A DNA stretch of 12,971 nucleotides from the NCBI GenBank assembly GCA_963169055.1, contig CAUJFU010000137.1, positions 1 to 12,971 on the forward strand, given 5' to 3'. The translations under genes were made by a program, and so were the position numbers. Below the pieces are notes generated by a model. It saw nothing but the letters and a program-made list of their open reading frames with translations, made no database searches and was not told the DNA's origin. The first letter of the stretch is position 1. Each line of letters begins with the position of its first letter. This DNA comes from Myxococcota bacterium. GTDB taxonomy: Bacteria > Myxococcota_C > UBA6777. Shown piece by piece: positions 1 through 7,380 of the stretch.

Positions 1-72
1 AAAAAACAACATCCGCTCTGTGTATCTGCGTTGCGACCACAAATTCCACAGCCTGTCGTAGAGAAGAAAAGT

Positions 73-1095
73 ATGGAAAAAAATCCTTCGATCCCTCATC
101 TGCCTTCGATACGATACGCATCTTCGACAAACAGCCCCGCGCTTCCAACAACGCAACCCTCGTGCGCTTTCCCCGCCCCTGACCCTCTAACCCCCACCTC
201 TGTGGCGCAACAATGGAACAGTTGCCTTCAACAAAGTTGCGCAGGGCTGTGGTACTGGTCCCCGCAAAACACCGATTCGGCGGTTTCCCACGCCCACTTC
301 CCTGTCGGTATCACCTTACAAGATTTTCTTGTACGCCTCCATCCTCAAGATGCCGCACAACTCAAAGAAGAACTACAGAATTATTACCAAAAAGACGATA
401 TATTCGAGCCTTTTTCTTGTACTGTTCGCGCAAGGCAATACGAAAAAAACAATGAAGAAGATCCGAGATGGCACTGGCTTCTTTGCCGAGGAAATCTTCA
501 AAAAGTACCTTGGTCTGCGATCAAAGAGATCTGGGGATTTTTCGTAGACATTACCTCCTTCAAAGAAGAAGAAGAGCGCCTCGCTTACCTCGCATCTCAT
601 GACCCTCTGACGGGACTCACCAACCGCTCCCTCTTTACGGATCGCCTCCAACAAACCCTCGAACGCATGAACCGCCGACCTGATCTCCCTGTCGCCTTGC
701 TGTTTTTGGATTGTGATCACTTCAAAAGCGTCAACGATCAACACGGACATACGGCAGGTGATCAGCTTCTCCAACACATCGCAAAACGCATCACACGCAC
801 CCTGCGCTTGGTGGATACGATCGCAAGGTTTGGCGGAGACGAATTCGTTGTATTGCTCGATAGTACGGCCACCCTCGAACACGCTCGTTTGGTGGCCGAA
901 CGGCTGCGCCAAGAGATGCACGCCCCTTTTGTCTTGGATCGTGTGACGTTGCACGTCTCTGTGAGCGTGGGGTTGTTGTGGCATGAAAAGCCCGGATTAT
1001 CGGCTAAGCAGCTAATCGACGATGCTGATCGAGCCATGTACCAAGCCAAGCAAGCAGGCGGCGATCGTGTCGCGATTATCCGTTCGTGCGCGTAA
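73..1095 (+). CDS. PAS-GGDEF diguanylate cyclase
   Basis: Probable diguanylate cyclase, making the second messenger cyclic di-GMP from two GTP. From the ATG at 73 it is 340 aa. The first ~65 residues are Pro/Ser/Thr-rich and look disordered. Residues ~70-165 look like a PAS fold ending in WGFFVDIT, the usual PAS exit, followed by a short acidic helix (KEEEERLAYL). The GGDEF domain runs ~170-335, with HDPLTGL at 176-182, the intact active-site GGDEF at 254-258, and RLVD at 245-248, the RxxD product-inhibition site five residues upstream. All these residues predict an active, feedback-inhibited enzyme. No transmembrane segment is visible, so it is probably cytosolic and senses through the PAS domain. 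The reading frame is open to base 1 and a TTG lies at 31, so the true start could be upstream; ATG 73 has only a weak GAGAAG site. The stop faces the pyrG stop 11 bases away. Confidence 0.93.
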   Translation: MEKNPSIPHLPSIRYASSTNSPALPTTQPSCAFPAPDPLTPTSVAQQWNSCLQQSCAGLWYWSPQNTDSAVSHAHFPVGITLQDFLVRLHPQDAAQLKEELQNYYQKDDIFEPFSCTVRARQYEKNNEEDPRWHWLLCRGNLQKVPWSAIKEIWGFFVDITSFKEEEERLAYLASHDPLTGLTNRSLFTDRLQQTLERMNRRPDLPVALLFLDCDHFKSVNDQHGHTAGDQLLQHIAKRITRTLRLVDTIARFGGDEFVVLLDSTATLEHARLVAERLRQEMHAPFVLDRVTLHVSVSVGLLWHEKPGLSAKQLIDDADRAMYQAKQAGGDRVAIIRSCA

Positions 1096-1106
1096 GTCCT
1101 ATCCGA

Positions 1107-2732
1107 TCAAGATTCGAGAGCTTGTTTGCTTTGCTTTTGGAGGATGGATGCAGCGATAAAGCCCGCAAAGATGGGGTGGGGATTGAGGGGACGCGATCGA
1201 AACTCGGGATGGAATTGGCAAGCGATGAAAAAAGGATGCTGTTCGCGGGGGAGTTCGATCACTTCAACCAGTGATTTTTCCGGCCAGACGCCCGATACCA
1301 TCAGGCCGCTTTCTTCCAAACGCGCACGATAAGCGTTGTTGATCTCGTAGCGATGGCGGTGACGTTCGCTGATCTGGAGGCTGCGGTAAAGCTGGTGTGC
1401 GAGGCTGCCTTCTTTCAGTTGGCAGGGATAAGCACCCAAACGCATGGTTGCGCCCATCTGCTTGATCTCGCGCTGTTCTTCCATCAAAGCCACCACGGGA
1501 TACGGCGTCTTCTGATCGAATTCCATGCTGTTGGCCCCCGTCATTCCGCAGACATGGCGTGCGTACTCCACCACCGCCATCTGAAGCCCCAAACAGATCC
1601 CGAAAAAAGGGATCTTGTTTTCGCGTGCGGCTTGCACCGCACGGATCTTGCCCTCTGTTCCGCGCTCTCCAAACCCCCCCGGAACCAAGATCCCATCTAG
1701 CTCATGCAAGGGCAGTCGTTCATGCTCGAATTGTTCGGCATCCAAATACACACGCTCGACTCGACAATCGTTGGCGACTCCGCCGTGGATCAGCGCTTCG
1801 CTCAGGCTCTTGTAAGACTCGGTCAGCTCGACATATTTGCCCACGATGCCGATACGCACGTGGTGACGGGGTTGACGGATCTTTTCGACGACGGCTTCCC
1901 ACTCCCGCATCCGCGCTGCACGCGACCACATATTCATCTTTTCCGCGATCTTTTGATCAAGCCCTTGATCGCGCAAGATCAGCGGCACCGCATAGATCGA
2001 ATCGACATCTTTGACGGAGATCACTTCTTCGGGCGCAAGGTTGCAAAACAAGGCGATCTTGGACTTGACGTCCGTTGCAAGATCGCGATCACTTCGACAC
2101 AACAAGAGATCGGGCTGGATACCGATCGATCGAAGTTCTTTGACGGAGTGTTGTGTGGGTTTGGTCTTGAGTTCACCCGCAACGTGGATGTAGGGAACCA
2201 AGGTGACATGAAGATAGAGGACGTTCTCTTTACCCACATCAAAGCGGAATTGGCGGATCGCTTCTAAAAACGGAAGACCTTCGATATCGCCTACTGTTCC
2301 GCCCACTTCGCAGATCGCCACATCGTGACCTTCGGCAGCTTGACGGATACGACGCTTGATCTCGTCCGTGACGTGCGGGATCACCTGCACCGTCCGCCCC
2401 AGATAGTAGCCTTCGCGCTCGCGATCGATCACCGACTCGTACACTTTGCCCGAGGTGAAGTTGTTGGCGCGGTTCATCACCGCGCTGGTGTAGCGCTCAT
2501 AATGACCCAGATCCAGATCCGTTTCGGCCCCATCTTCCGTCACAAACACTTCACCGTGTTGCATCGGACTCATCGTCCCGGGATCCACGTTGATGTAAGG
2601 ATCCATCTTCAAGATGGTGATATCCAAACCTCGGCTCTCCATCAACGCCCCAACAGAGGCTGCGGTAATCCCTTTTCCAAGCGAAGATACCACCCCGCCT
2701 GTAATAAAAATGTACTTGGTTTGCCGTTGCAT
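1107..2732 (-). CDS. pyrG: CTP synthase
   Basis: CTP synthase (UTP + ATP + glutamine to CTP), the last step of pyrimidine nucleotide synthesis; cytosolic. At 541 aa it has full family length. The N-terminal amidoligase domain (~1-270) opens with the family signature [17 protein letters not shown] and contains [35 protein letters not shown] and [11 protein letters not shown]. The C-terminal class I glutamine amidotransferase domain (~293-535) has the oxyanion motif PGGFGERG, the nucleophile Cys380 in GICLGLQ, and His508/Glu510 in CQFHPEF, so the catalytic triad is complete. The ATG is preceded at 9 bases by AAGGA on the minus strand (2742-2746). The gene stands alone: about 180 bases separate it from the TPR gene upstream, and it converges on the cyclase gene downstream. 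GATC is very frequent in it (about 34 sites by hand count). Identification is essentially certain. Confidence 0.99.
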   Translation of the reverse strand: MQRQTKYIFITGGVVSSLGKGITAASVGALMESRGLDITILKMDPYINVDPGTMSPMQHGEVFVTEDGAETDLDLGHYERYTSAVMNRANNFTSGKVYESVIDREREGYYLGRTVQVIPHVTDEIKRRIRQAAEGHDVAICEVGGTVGDIEGLPFLEAIRQFRFDVGKENVLYLHVTLVPYIHVAGELKTKPTQHSVKELRSIGIQPDLLLCRSDRDLATDVKSKIALFCNLAPEEVISVKDVDSIYAVPLILRDQGLDQKIAEKMNMWSRAARMREWEAVVEKIRQPRHHVRIGIVGKYVELTESYKSLSEALIHGGVANDCRVERVYLDAEQFEHERLPLHELDGILVPGGFGERGTEGKIRAVQAARENKIPFFGICLGLQMAVVEYARHVCGMTGANSMEFDQKTPYPVVALMEEQREIKQMGATMRLGAYPCQLKEGSLAHQLYRSLQISERHRHRYEINNAYRARLEESGLMVSGVWPEKSLVEVIELPREQHPFFIACQFHPEFRSRPLNPHPIFAGFIAASILQKQSKQALES

Positions 2733-2912
2733 GGATCGTTATCCTTTCCCCAACCTTGGGCTGTTTTTGTCTCTCCCTGTCGGCGGCGTATTAGACGAGA
2801 CCACGCAAAAACGCAAGTCTCTCCCCGCCCGTTGCGGCAGGCTCCATGATGGATCGCTTGCTGTATCGGCTGTTTTCAACTACACCAAACACATCCCCCG
2901 ATCTCGTGGTTC

Positions 2913-4025
2913 CTATTCTTGATCGAACAGCTCGTTACCGTCGGCAAGCAAGATCGCGGGTGCAGCGGCGTCATCCAAGATATCAAGCAACATCTCGTGC
3001 ATCGAAACATCGCCACCTTCTCGCCAAAAACGCTCCACATTCCGCTGAAACAACGTGATCTTGATCAGATCACGACCGATATCACGCGGCTCGATCACCA
3101 AATGAAAACCTGTCCACGGGTCAAAGGGTTCCTCGGGGATCGCTTCTTCGATCAACTCCTCAGAAGGCATCGGTTCACACACCACCGAAAAATCCAGTGT
3201 GACGCCTTCTTCTCGAATATAGCCTTCCAGCTCTTGCCATGCTTTTGCGCACATCGCCGAAAACTCCTGCGGTTCAAAAAACAAGCCGTAGGGGGTTTTG
3301 GCTTCTTTCAACGCTTTTTGTTCGAGCGCAAACAAACGGCGGTACAACGCACAAGCCTTTTCGCCTTCTTCGATCCGTTCCATCTCTTCGGCTTGTGCAT
3401 GCAGCCAAGCCATCTTTTCGGGCATACACTCCAACGCTCTGTTGCGAGATTCCACCGCTTTTTCCGACTGGTTCATCAGACTGTAAAAATCGGCCTCTAA
3501 CGCCCATGCCTCCGCGTGTTCGGGATCATCGTCCAAAATATCCCCCAAAGCTTCCAGACCGTCTTGAAAAATCTCCACAAGTTCGTCGGGGATCTGCATG
3601 ACTTCGGGGACGTCTTCGTCTTCTTCGGCCATCTCTTCGACCATTTCGTCGATCTCGACTTGGGCTTCCACCAAAAGTGTGCGCGCTTGGCTCAACAGCA
3701 CCGCATGCCCGTCTTCTTCGGTCTCGGCTTCGTCCAACGCGGCGTTTTCCCAGTCTTTCGCTTCGTCAAGATTGCGCAACTCCCGCGCAAACCAAGCCTG
3801 CAACAACAAACTTTGAACCGACTTGGGCGATTGAAGAACGGCTTGTTCGACAGCGTACGCAGCGGTATCCAATTCTTTCATCCCCGCACGCAAACGTGCC
3901 TCAAGCTCCCACAACACGGGGTCTTGCGCATCTTCCACCAACAACGCACGCACCAGATCTCCCGCTGCCCGTAGATCTCCCAAATCCGTCCATCGACGAA
4001 TCGTTTCTAATTGCTTCTCTGTCAT
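2913..4025 (-). CDS. TPR protein with degenerate zincin-like (metallopeptidase-family) C-terminal domain
   Basis: Acidic protein of 370 aa from the ATG at 4025. Other in-frame starts are ATG 4043 and TTG 4052; an AGGAA lies about 11 bases before 4025. Residues ~5-110 and ~145-235 are helical repeats of TPR type (for example ALGDILDDDPEHAEAWALEADFY), separated by a very acidic stretch at ~121-150. Residues ~250-360 resemble the small metallopeptidase-family domain I know as PF06262: a VVCEPMPSEEL strand-turn, then IKITLFQRNVERF, the segment that in active members directly precedes HExxHH. Here the following sequence is HEMLLD at 343-348, so the second and third metal-binding histidines are missing. 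I infer a non-catalytic scaffold derived from a peptidase. The domain assignment is from recall, moderate confidence. No signal peptide is visible, so it is probably cytosolic. Function unknown. Confidence 0.85.
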   Translation of the reverse strand: MTEKQLETIRRWTDLGDLRAAGDLVRALLVEDAQDPVLWELEARLRAGMKELDTAAYAVEQAVLQSPKSVQSLLLQAWFARELRNLDEAKDWENAALDEAETEEDGHAVLLSQARTLLVEAQVEIDEMVEEMAEEDEDVPEVMQIPDELVEIFQDGLEALGDILDDDPEHAEAWALEADFYSLMNQSEKAVESRNRALECMPEKMAWLHAQAEEMERIEEGEKACALYRRLFALEQKALKEAKTPYGLFFEPQEFSAMCAKAWQELEGYIREEGVTLDFSVVCEPMPSEELIEEAIPEEPFDPWTGFHLVIEPRDIGRDLIKITLFQRNVERFWREGGDVSMHEMLLDILDDAAAPAILLADGNELFDQE

Positions 4026-4518
4026 GGCTTTTTTGTTCCTCATTCTTTCCAAAAAACATTCTTGCTGATTTCGCGCGCTGCATCATACGCACCCACAAAC
4101 CAAGCGCAAGCCTTTTCCATCACCCTTCCCCATCCCTTCCAACAGGACGTTTTGCGCCCTGCGGCTCAAAGCATCCGTCTCGCCGACACAACCTTCCCAA
4201 CGTGGCGCTCTTTGCGCTCGATCTCCCTCTCTGCGTCTTGCCAGCCCGCCGCGCAAAGAACGGATCACAGCTTGGCACCGCTCTTTGCGCTCGCCCTGCT
4301 TCTTTGTGTCTTGCCTCCGCTGCCCACCTCAGCTATCACAAGCCCGCACCGCGCTCTCCAAACCTCCGTTATGGGGCAGAAGCGCAATAACACCCAAACC
4401 ACCCACCACGCCGCACGTCGGTCTTTGCGTGTACACAGTCCCTTTCCTTTATGCCCTATTTTCGGGATTTTTGAGCGCGTGGAATACAAGCATCGCAACA
4501 ACGAGGCAATACACCATC
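4026..4518. other. Gene-free gap between divergent genes, with an imperfect direct repeat
   Basis: This 493-base gap separates the divergently read TPR gene and TauE-like gene, so it should carry both promoters. I found no convincing -35/-10 pair. Short open frames cross it on both strands, but none has a ribosome-binding site or recognisable protein sequence. Two 37-base segments, 4206-4242 and 4279-4315, share the 15-mer CGCTCTTTGCGCTCG at their start and CTTGCC at their end. The 9-mer GCGCAAAGA at 4251-4259 is the inverse of TCTTTGCGC at 4282-4290 (22-base loop) and at 4209-4217. Confidence 0.6.
4206..4315. repeat. Imperfect 37-base direct repeat pair, 73-base period, with an inverted 9-mer between
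   Basis: The units at 4206-4242 and 4279-4315 are identical over their first 15 bases and last 6 and diverged in the middle. An inverse copy of the inner 9-mer (4251-4259) lies between them, so the second unit could pair with it as a hairpin. The position, 204-313 bases before the TauE-like start, allows a regulatory role, but old duplication is equally possible. Confidence 0.6.
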
Positions 4519-5247
4519 ATGGATCTCCCCTTCCTTTGGCTTTTTTTGGTCGTCTTCTTGGCTCACTTTACGGAGGCCGTCTTGGGCTTTGGCTGTGGCC
4601 TCTTGACGCTGGCCCTTGCGAATTATCCTCTCTCCGTTTTGTTGCCCGTGATCATCCCGCTCAATCTGATCCTCAGCCTGTCCATCCTCTCTCGCGATCG
4701 ACAAGCGATATCCCCCGTCCTCTGGAAAAAAATGCTGCCTTGGGCTGGCCTCGGACTCCCCCTCGGTTTTGCCTTGTTCCGCATCCTTCCCGAACGGCAA
4801 ACCCGCGTCCTCTTTGGAGCCGTTCTCTTGGGGCTGACACTCTGGGGCCTCTTGCGATCGAGAACAAAAGCCCAGACGCTTTCGCCTCTTCCTGCATGGC
4901 AAGCGCACTTTTTTTTGTTTGGTGGAGGGTTGATCCAAGGTTTGTATGCGACAGGTGGCCCGTTCATCGTATATGTGGTTAGCCGCTTTGCGCTGGATAA
5001 AAGAACGTTTCGTGCCACACTCGCTGCGCTGTGGTTTTTGCTCAACATCACCGTCTTTTTCGGGATGTTGGTGCGAAGCGAATACACGGCCCAACATGGA
5101 TGGATGTTTCTTGGAACCTTGCCTGCAGTGCTGCTTGGTCTTGTTGTGGGGGAGCGCTTTCACCACAGCGTCGATGAGCGGATCTTTACGGGACTTGTCC
5201 AAGCCTTGCTGTTGTTTGCGGGCGTGCGCTTTCTGCTTAGCAGCTAA
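4519..5247 (+). CDS. TauE/SafE-family membrane permease (putative sulfite/organosulfonate exporter)
   Basis: Inner-membrane protein of 242 aa, usual length for the TauE/SafE (UPF0721) family, which exports or imports sulfite, sulfoacetate and related anions. Seven to eight hydrophobic segments are visible. The family's two internal half-repeats each start with a Gly-rich helix: EAVLGFGCGLL at ~20-29 and FGGGLIQGLYATGGP at ~134-148. The second ends in GGPFIVYV, typical of the family. The start is the ATG at 4519, which begins directly with the first membrane helix; upstream GAGG is about 12 bases away, so translation initiation may be weak. The frame stays open upstream, but that sequence is not protein-like. 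The last codons (CTG CTT AGC AGC TAA) lie in an 18-base tandem duplication. The substrate cannot be told from sequence, and no sulfur-metabolism genes sit nearby. Confidence 0.9.
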   Translation: MDLPFLWLFLVVFLAHFTEAVLGFGCGLLTLALANYPLSVLLPVIIPLNLILSLSILSRDRQAISPVLWKKMLPWAGLGLPLGFALFRILPERQTRVLFGAVLLGLTLWGLLRSRTKAQTLSPLPAWQAHFFLFGGGLIQGLYATGGPFIVYVVSRFALDKRTFRATLAALWFLLNITVFFGMLVRSEYTAQHGWMFLGTLPAVLLGLVVGERFHHSVDERIFTGLVQALLLFAGVRFLLSS

Positions 5248-5268
5248 AATCTGCTTAGCAGCTAAAAT
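5233..5268 (+). repeat. Perfect 18-base tandem duplication over a stop codon
   Basis: CTGCTTAGCAGCTAAAAT occurs twice back to back (5233-5250 and 5251-5268). The first copy encodes the last four residues and stop of the TauE-like protein. The second repeats them in the same frame, so a read-through product would gain only Asn-Leu-Leu-Ser-Ser before stopping again. Each unit contains the near-palindrome CTGCTTAGCAG. Recent replication slippage is the simplest origin. Confidence 0.95.
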
Positions 5269-5364
5269 AAGGAACAAGAGCGCGCACCACCGTGTTTCCA
5301 TCCACATCTTTCTCAACGAGCGCTCCCACGTCTGCTTTGGGATGCCTCGCTAGTCAACAACCAT

Positions 5365-5369
5365 AGGAG
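5365..5369 (+). promoter_or_regulatory. Ribosome-binding site of the redoxin gene
   Basis: AGGAG sits six bases before the ATG at 5376, fixing the start at the first residue of a signal peptide. Confidence 0.85.
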
Positions 5370-5375
5370 TTTTTC

Positions 5376-6005
5376 ATGCGCTTTGTTTTTGCCGTTGCAC
5401 TCGGCCTGTTGTGCTCGCTTCCCGTTTCCGTCCATGCCGCTCCCCAAAAGATCAAAGTCGATCAAGCCGCTCCAACCTTTACCCTGCCCGATACTTTTGG
5501 CAAAAACCACGATCTTGCCCAATACAAGGGAAAGATCGTCGTCCTTGAATGGCTCAATCACGGCTGCCCCTTTGTCAAACGACATTACGACAGCGGCCAC
5601 ATCCAAGCCATCCAAAAAGCCTACCGCGACAAAGGCGTGATCTGGCTCTCGATCGTGTCTTCTGCCCCCGGCAAACAAGGCTATTACCCCGCCAAACAAG
5701 CCAACGAGATCAACACCGCTAAAAAAGGCCAAGCCAACGCCATCTTGCTCGATCCCGAAGGCAAAGTCGGCCAACTCTACAACGCCAAAACCACCCCACA
5801 CATGTACGTCATCGACGCCAAAGGCATTCTTGTGTACATGGGCGCCATCGACAGCATCCGCTCCACCAACCCCGAAGACAACAAAAAAGCCCAAAACTAC
5901 GTCACCGCCGCAATCGATGCTGTGTTGGCAGGAAAGCCCGTTCAAACCAAACTCACCCGTCCCTACGGCTGTTCGGTCAAATACAAATCTTCTTGGCGTT
6001 GGTAA
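5376..6005 (+). CDS. Exported redoxin/thioredoxin-fold protein (AhpC/TSA-like)
   Basis: Protein of 209 aa with a Sec signal peptide (residues 1-21, hydrophobic core FVFAVALGLLCSL, cleavage likely after VHA). The mature part is therefore periplasmic or extracytoplasmic. It has a thioredoxin fold of the redoxin type: PTFTLPDTFGKNHDLAQYKGK (33-53) is the usual N-terminal strand-loop, LEWLNHGCPFVKRHY (57-71) holds the active-site region, and TTPHMYVID (139-147) carries the cis-proline (Pro141). Only one cysteine, Cys64, is in the active-site loop, where TlpA/ResA proteins have WCxxC. A second, Cys199, lies in the C-terminal PYGCSVKY motif and could be the resolving partner. I infer a thiol-peroxidase-like or reductase role; the substrate is unknown. 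A strong AGGAG precedes the start. It follows the TauE-like gene by 128 bases, so co-transcription is possible. Confidence 0.9.
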   Translation: MRFVFAVALGLLCSLPVSVHAAPQKIKVDQAAPTFTLPDTFGKNHDLAQYKGKIVVLEWLNHGCPFVKRHYDSGHIQAIQKAYRDKGVIWLSIVSSAPGKQGYYPAKQANEINTAKKGQANAILLDPEGKVGQLYNAKTTPHMYVIDAKGILVYMGAIDSIRSTNPEDNKKAQNYVTAAIDAVLAGKPVQTKLTRPYGCSVKYKSSWRW

Positions 6006-6318
6006 TCCAAACCTCTCCCAAACCTCCCCGCCTCCCTCTCCGTCAAACCCTTCGCGAAACGCCGATCACACTGTGGGCGGACTTCGTATCACTCTCATCA
6101 TCTCTATAGGATAGGACTTACGCAGTTGCCAAAAAAAGCCGTGTTTGCGAACGCCCGAGCGACAGAGTCGTTGTTTTGAAAGACCTGTGATCTTTTCGCC
6201 AAATACGGGGTCAAGGGAGCCGCGCTCCCTTGCGGGGTGTGGGGCAGCGTCCCACAAACCCCATCCAACCGCGTCCCATACACACCGATACAAACTTGCC
6301 GAGTACAGAAAAAAACAG
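6006..6318. other. Intergenic region holding repeat copy A
   Basis: Between the redoxin gene and the dihydrouridine synthase gene. Bases 6006-6108 are C-rich with no recognisable signal. From 6109 to about 6282 it is occupied by copy A of the structured repeat. The last ~35 bases lead to the synthase start and lack a clear Shine-Dalgarno site. An open frame read through the repeat in phase with the synthase is not protein-like. Confidence 0.7.
6109..6282 (+). repeat. Dispersed structured repeat, copy A (full length)
   Basis: Full copy in the plus orientation. The left module has GTGTTTGCG (6141-6149), GAGCGACAGAGTCGTT and CTTTTCGCC; the right module has ACGGGGTCAAGGGAGCCGCG and GTGGGGCAGCGTCCCACAAA. 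Stems visible: P1 pairs 6139-6149 with 6197-6208 (one bulge, one G-T pair); P2 is the perfect AGGGAGC/GCTCCCT (6214-6220/6224-6230), competing with P2' CCGC/GCGG (6220-6223/6232-6235); P3 is GTGGGGC/GTCCCAC (6239-6245/6249-6255, loop AGC, one G-T pair). The left edge at 6109-6127 (GGATAGGACTTACGCAGTT) is a candidate terminal inverted repeat. Confidence 0.88.
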
Positions 6319-7380
6319 ATGAATCATCCGAACACAGAAAGCCTTTGTTTTGGCCCGATAGAACAAGCACCGCGTGGTTTTTGGCGCGATCTCCCGCGCC
6401 CGTTTCATGTGCTTGCGCCGATGGAAGACGTGACGGACACCGTATTTCGCCGATTGATCGCACGTTGGGGACGCCCACACGTTTTTGTCACTGAGTTCAC
6501 GAGCGCAGAAGGTTTGTTTTCTGCCGGACGCAGCCGCGTGATCTCTCGACTTCTCTTCACCGAAGAAGAACGCCCTCTCGTGGCGCAATTGTGGGGCAAA
6601 GATCCAGACGCCATTTTTCGGGCCGCCCAAGAAGTCCAACGCCTCGGATTCGATGGCGTCGATCTGAACATGGGCTGTCCCGTCGAAAAGATCGTCCACA
6701 AAGGCTGCTGTTCGGCCTTGATCGAAAATCCCACACTCGCACGAGAACAGATCCTCGCTGCTCGCGAAGGCGCACCCGATCTGCCGATCAGCGTCAAGAC
6801 GCGCCTTGGCTTTCGAGACAAACGCACCGAGTCATGGGCCCATTTTCTGTTGGAAACAGGAATCGACGTCCTCACCATGCACGGACGACTCGCCAAAGAT
6901 ATGTCCAAATATCCCGCAGATTGGGACGAGATCGGAAAAGTCGTCAAGCTCCGCGATCAGATGGGCGTATCGACGTTGATCATCGGCAACGGCGACGTTC
7001 TCAGCCTTGAAGAAGTACACCAAAAGCACCAACAACACGGCGTAGACGGCGTGATGATCGGTCGCGGGATCTTTCAAGATCCTGTCGTCTTCCATCCCCA
7101 ACGCAACTACAACGACCTCCCACTCGAAGAAAAACTCATGATGCTTCGCGATCACATCACGTTGTATTTCGAGGTGTGGGGTCCGAAACGCCCCTTCAAA
7201 ATTATGAAAAAATTCCTCAAAGTGTACCTCCAAGGTTTTCGCGGCGCGCACGCCCTTCGAATGGCCGCGATGGAATGCGAGGACACCACCACCTTGTTTG
7301 CCCTCCTCGATCAATGGACCCCACCCACCCACGACGAAGACCCGCCCTCTTCCCCAACCAGCCCACAGGAGCTTTCTTGA
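6319..7380 (+). CDS. tRNA-dihydrouridine synthase family protein
   Basis: FMN-dependent enzyme that reduces uridine to dihydrouridine in tRNA, using NADPH; cytosolic. It is 353 aa from the ATG at 6319. The TIM-barrel motifs of the Dus family appear in order: APMEDVTDTVFRRL (33-46), the catalytic cysteine Cys120 in NMGCPVEKI, VKTRLG (159-164) with the conserved Lys160, MHGR (187-190), IIGNGDV (221-227) for the FMN phosphate, and MIGRG (246-250). The C-terminal ~100 residues are helical, as expected for the tRNA-binding domain, and end in a Pro/Ser-rich tail. Which uridine position (DusA, DusB or DusC type) cannot be told. No good Shine-Dalgarno precedes 6319; the frame is open upstream, but only through repeat sequence. 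Its stop overlaps the start of the cation-efflux gene (TTGA), so the two form a translationally coupled unit. Confidence 0.95.
   Translation: MNHPNTESLCFGPIEQAPRGFWRDLPRPFHVLAPMEDVTDTVFRRLIARWGRPHVFVTEFTSAEGLFSAGRSRVISRLLFTEEERPLVAQLWGKDPDAIFRAAQEVQRLGFDGVDLNMGCPVEKIVHKGCCSALIENPTLAREQILAAREGAPDLPISVKTRLGFRDKRTESWAHFLLETGIDVLTMHGRLAKDMSKYPADWDEIGKVVKLRDQMGVSTLIIGNGDVLSLEEVHQKHQQHGVDGVMIGRGIFQDPVVFHPQRNYNDLPLEEKLMMLRDHITLYFEVWGPKRPFKIMKKFLKVYLQGFRGAHALRMAAMECEDTTTLFALLDQWTPPTHDEDPPSSPTSPQELS
7367..7371 (+). promoter_or_regulatory. Ribosome-binding site deciding a TTG start
   Basis: AGGAG lies five bases before the TTG at 7377, inside the last codons of the dihydrouridine synthase gene. It is the only strong site before the first membrane helix of the cation-efflux protein, so it supports the rare TTG start. 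Confidence 0.8.

Noticed and set aside
4083-4501. Small minus-strand frames in the gap before the TauE-like gene
   Set aside because: No ribosome site, Arg/Gly-rich composition, and no hydrophobic core or known motif.
4456-5316. Long minus-strand open frame opposite the TauE-like gene
   Set aside because: The translation is Lys/Gln/Glu-rich without domains, and the plus strand encodes a recognisable membrane protein over the same bases.
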